From an uncultured Lachnospiraceae bacterium (GTDB taxonomy: Bacteria; Bacillota; Clostridia; Lachnospirales; Lachnospiraceae), in assembly GCA_934292725.1 (NCBI GenBank), contig CAKQXY010000083.1, positions 1 to 6,672 of the forward strand: a DNA stretch of 6,672 nucleotides, in the 5' to 3' direction. The position numbers and the translations under genes were made by a program. Shown one piece after another: positions 5,141 to 6,672 of this stretch (position 1 is its first letter; each line of letters starts with the position of its first letter). The notes beneath the pieces were generated by a model. It made no database searches, was not told the DNA's origin, and was given only the letters and a program-made list of their open reading frames with translations.

Positions 5141-6672
5141 TTATTCTGCGTCACCGTAAACTTCATTCAGCTGCTTCTGAAGCTCTTCGATAACGATATC
5201 CATACCTGCATCCTTTAAAGCCTGCTGATACTCAGCAACGATCTCTTCTGCGGTGCCAGTGTACTTACCACTTGCGATCTGCTTCATGTAGTTTGTGTTA
5301 ACCTCACCGATATTGTTGATGTAGGACTGAATGTCATCAACATTTGCAACAAACTTGCCATATGGATAACCAATTGCTACTTCATCATATTCCTTGTACA
5401 TTTCATCAATCTTATCCCAATCCTTTGTAGCGTCACGGATCTCTAACAGATCGTTACGTCCCCACCAGAAGTTAGTTGTGATAGACTCAGTATCAGAATT
5501 ATAGGATTCCGGAGTAATACGAAGACCTTCATCGTCTACATCCCACTGAACACCCTTCTGACCATAGTTGATCAGGTCGTAGCACTCAGCATCATTTCTC
5601 AGTAAATCGTAAACCATCAGAGCTCTCTCTGGATTCTCAGAACCGTAGGAAACTGCCATTGCACCGTGAGTAATATTCAAAGCAGTAACATTCTTTTCTT
5701 CCTCGCCAAACCAGAAGAAGCCAACCTCAGCACCCGGTACGTTCTCTGGAGTCTTACTTACAAGATCAGTCCAAGTCTGAGTATGATGCTGCTCAGCAGC
5801 GGTCTTTCCAAGCTTGAAGTCCTCTCTGTTATCAGCAGAAGTATTGTTCAGAACGTCTGTCTTCCAAACGCCCATCTCATCCCATTCCTTCATTGTCTTT
5901 GCAAACTCAACCATCATATCTGTATCAGTATAGAATGGGCTAACGATGGTGTACAGGTCATCCTTTGTACCTCCCCATAAAGCTGCTGCTGCAAGACCAT
6001 CAATTGATACGAAATCGCTGTGGGAAGAAACCCAGCCGCCTGCCATAGTTGCATATGCACTACCATCAGAATCCCAAGGAGTTACGATACCAAGCTCATC
6101 CTTGTGCTCGCATACATACTTGAAATACGTAGTCATATCTTCCCAACTGTGAACGCCATTCTCAAGACCTGCCAGCTTTGCAAAATCAAGACGATATGCA
6201 AAACCATGATTTGTCCACTGTGCGTAGTTATCTTCTGGTGCAAAATAGATATTGCCATTATATTTACACAGATCCCAGTCTTCCTGAGGAATAGTCTCAT
6301 AAGTGACTGGTGCGTATTTTTCAAGCATCTCATCACTTAACTCAAGGAAAGCACCATTCTTTGCGTTTGGCCATGCATCCAACCAGTCAGTAGAAGTTCC
6401 AACTAAGTCTACAGAACCATCCATACGAGCCAGCGTCAGGTTGTAGTTTGACAGACAGTCAGTCCAGCCAATGTAGTAGATCTGCAGCTCTGCATTAACT
6501 TTCTCGGTTAAGATCTTATTCAGCTCATCTAACATCTTCTGTGTTGCATCGTTTGTCGGTGCATCACCAGGAGTCATGTAATTGATAACTACATGCTCAG
6601 ATGTATCAACATCTGCCCACTTCTCTGCCCAAACATCATCATAATTCGGAACCTCGCCCGTAGTTGCCTCTG
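5141..6672 (-). CDS. ABC importer extracellular sugar-binding lipoprotein, N-terminus outside window (partial)
   Basis: The frame is open from the TAA at 5141 through an internal ATG at 6577 to the right edge, so the gene is 5'-truncated by the window: 509 residues are visible and the signal peptide and lipobox are missing. It resembles family 1 extracellular solute-binding proteins with a DUF3502-type C-terminus (LplA/LipO-like, about 540-560 residues). The visible start has the mature-protein pattern, a VVINYM strand followed by a helix carrying ELNKILTEKVNAELQI. The hinge-type motif YGSENPERALMVYDLL is near visible residues 341-356. The last 140 residues hold the WWGRNDLLEI to AIGYPYGKF region and end in a helical QQALKDAGMD...QKQLNEVYG tail. 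Many Trp and Tyr residues fit carbohydrate binding. Known for the family: it delivers oligosaccharides to two membrane permeases at the cell surface. The permease genes are not in the window. The ligand is inferred to be a galactose-containing oligosaccharide from the downstream glycosidases only. Confidence 0.93.
   Translation of the reverse strand, partial: EATTGEVPNYDDVWAEKWADVDTSEHVVINYMTPGDAPTNDATQKMLDELNKILTEKVNAELQIYYIGWTDCLSNYNLTLARMDGSVDLVGTSTDWLDAWPNAKNGAFLELSDEMLEKYAPVTYETIPQEDWDLCKYNGNIYFAPEDNYAQWTNHGFAYRLDFAKLAGLENGVHSWEDMTTYFKYVCEHKDELGIVTPWDSDGSAYATMAGGWVSSHSDFVSIDGLAAAALWGGTKDDLYTIVSPFYTDTDMMVEFAKTMKEWDEMGVWKTDVLNNTSADNREDFKLGKTAAEQHHTQTWTDLVSKTPENVPGAEVGFFWFGEEEKNVTALNITHGAMAVSYGSENPERALMVYDLLRNDAECYDLINYGQKGVQWDVDDEGLRITPESYNSDTESITTNFWWGRNDLLEIRDATKDWDKIDEMYKEYDEVAIGYPYGKFVANVDDIQSYINNIGEVNTNYMKQIASGKYTGTAEEIVAEYQQALKDAGMDIVIEELQKQLNEVYGDAE

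Noticed and set aside
5666..6340. Several overlapping plus-strand frames of 68-106 codons
   Set aside because: All are antisense to the binding-protein gene and have no start signals or recognisable domain.
1..6672. CRISPR array, tRNA or rRNA genes, transposase or phage genes
   Set aside because: No regularly spaced direct repeats, no cloverleaf or rRNA-like stretch, and no frame resembling a transposase, integrase or phage protein was seen on either strand.

Overview
The window looks like a stretch of a Gram-positive gut Clostridia genome, most likely Lachnospiraceae. This is inferred from moderate-to-low GC, strong AGGAG-type ribosome binding sites, intrinsic terminators with long T tracts, and the protein types. 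No taxonomic search was possible. Every gene I can support lies on the minus strand, so transcription runs from the right edge to the left edge.

In transcription order the layout is as follows. (1) The window opens inside a gene for an extracellular sugar-binding protein of an ABC importer (5141-6672); its signal peptide lies outside the window. (2) Two hairpins follow it, the second a strong intrinsic terminator (5060-5095). (3) Next is a family GH35 beta-galactosidase (3198-4976). (4) A second intrinsic terminator follows at 3158-3189. (5) Only 16 bases further on begins a family GH2 beta-galactosidase-type enzyme (787-3141). (6) Six bases after its stop codon begins a broken regulator: a helix-turn-helix fragment (616-780) and an all-helical, TPR-like fragment (96-671) in two different reading frames. 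(7) The left 82 bases hold a GC-richer element with inverted-repeat ends and internal hairpins.

Together the genes read as part of a Gram-positive polysaccharide-utilisation locus. The binding protein captures an oligosaccharide outside the cell, permeases (presumably beyond the right edge) import it, and the two glycosidases, both without signal peptides, remove beta-linked galactose or related sugars in the cytoplasm. The substrate cannot be read from the sequence; galactan, galacto-oligosaccharides and host glycans are all possible.

I did not find a clearly new biological system. The points most worth following up are the broken regulator (with a +1-shift-like CTT AGG at the frame junction), the structured element at the left edge, and the two intrinsic terminators that divide what otherwise looks like one operon.
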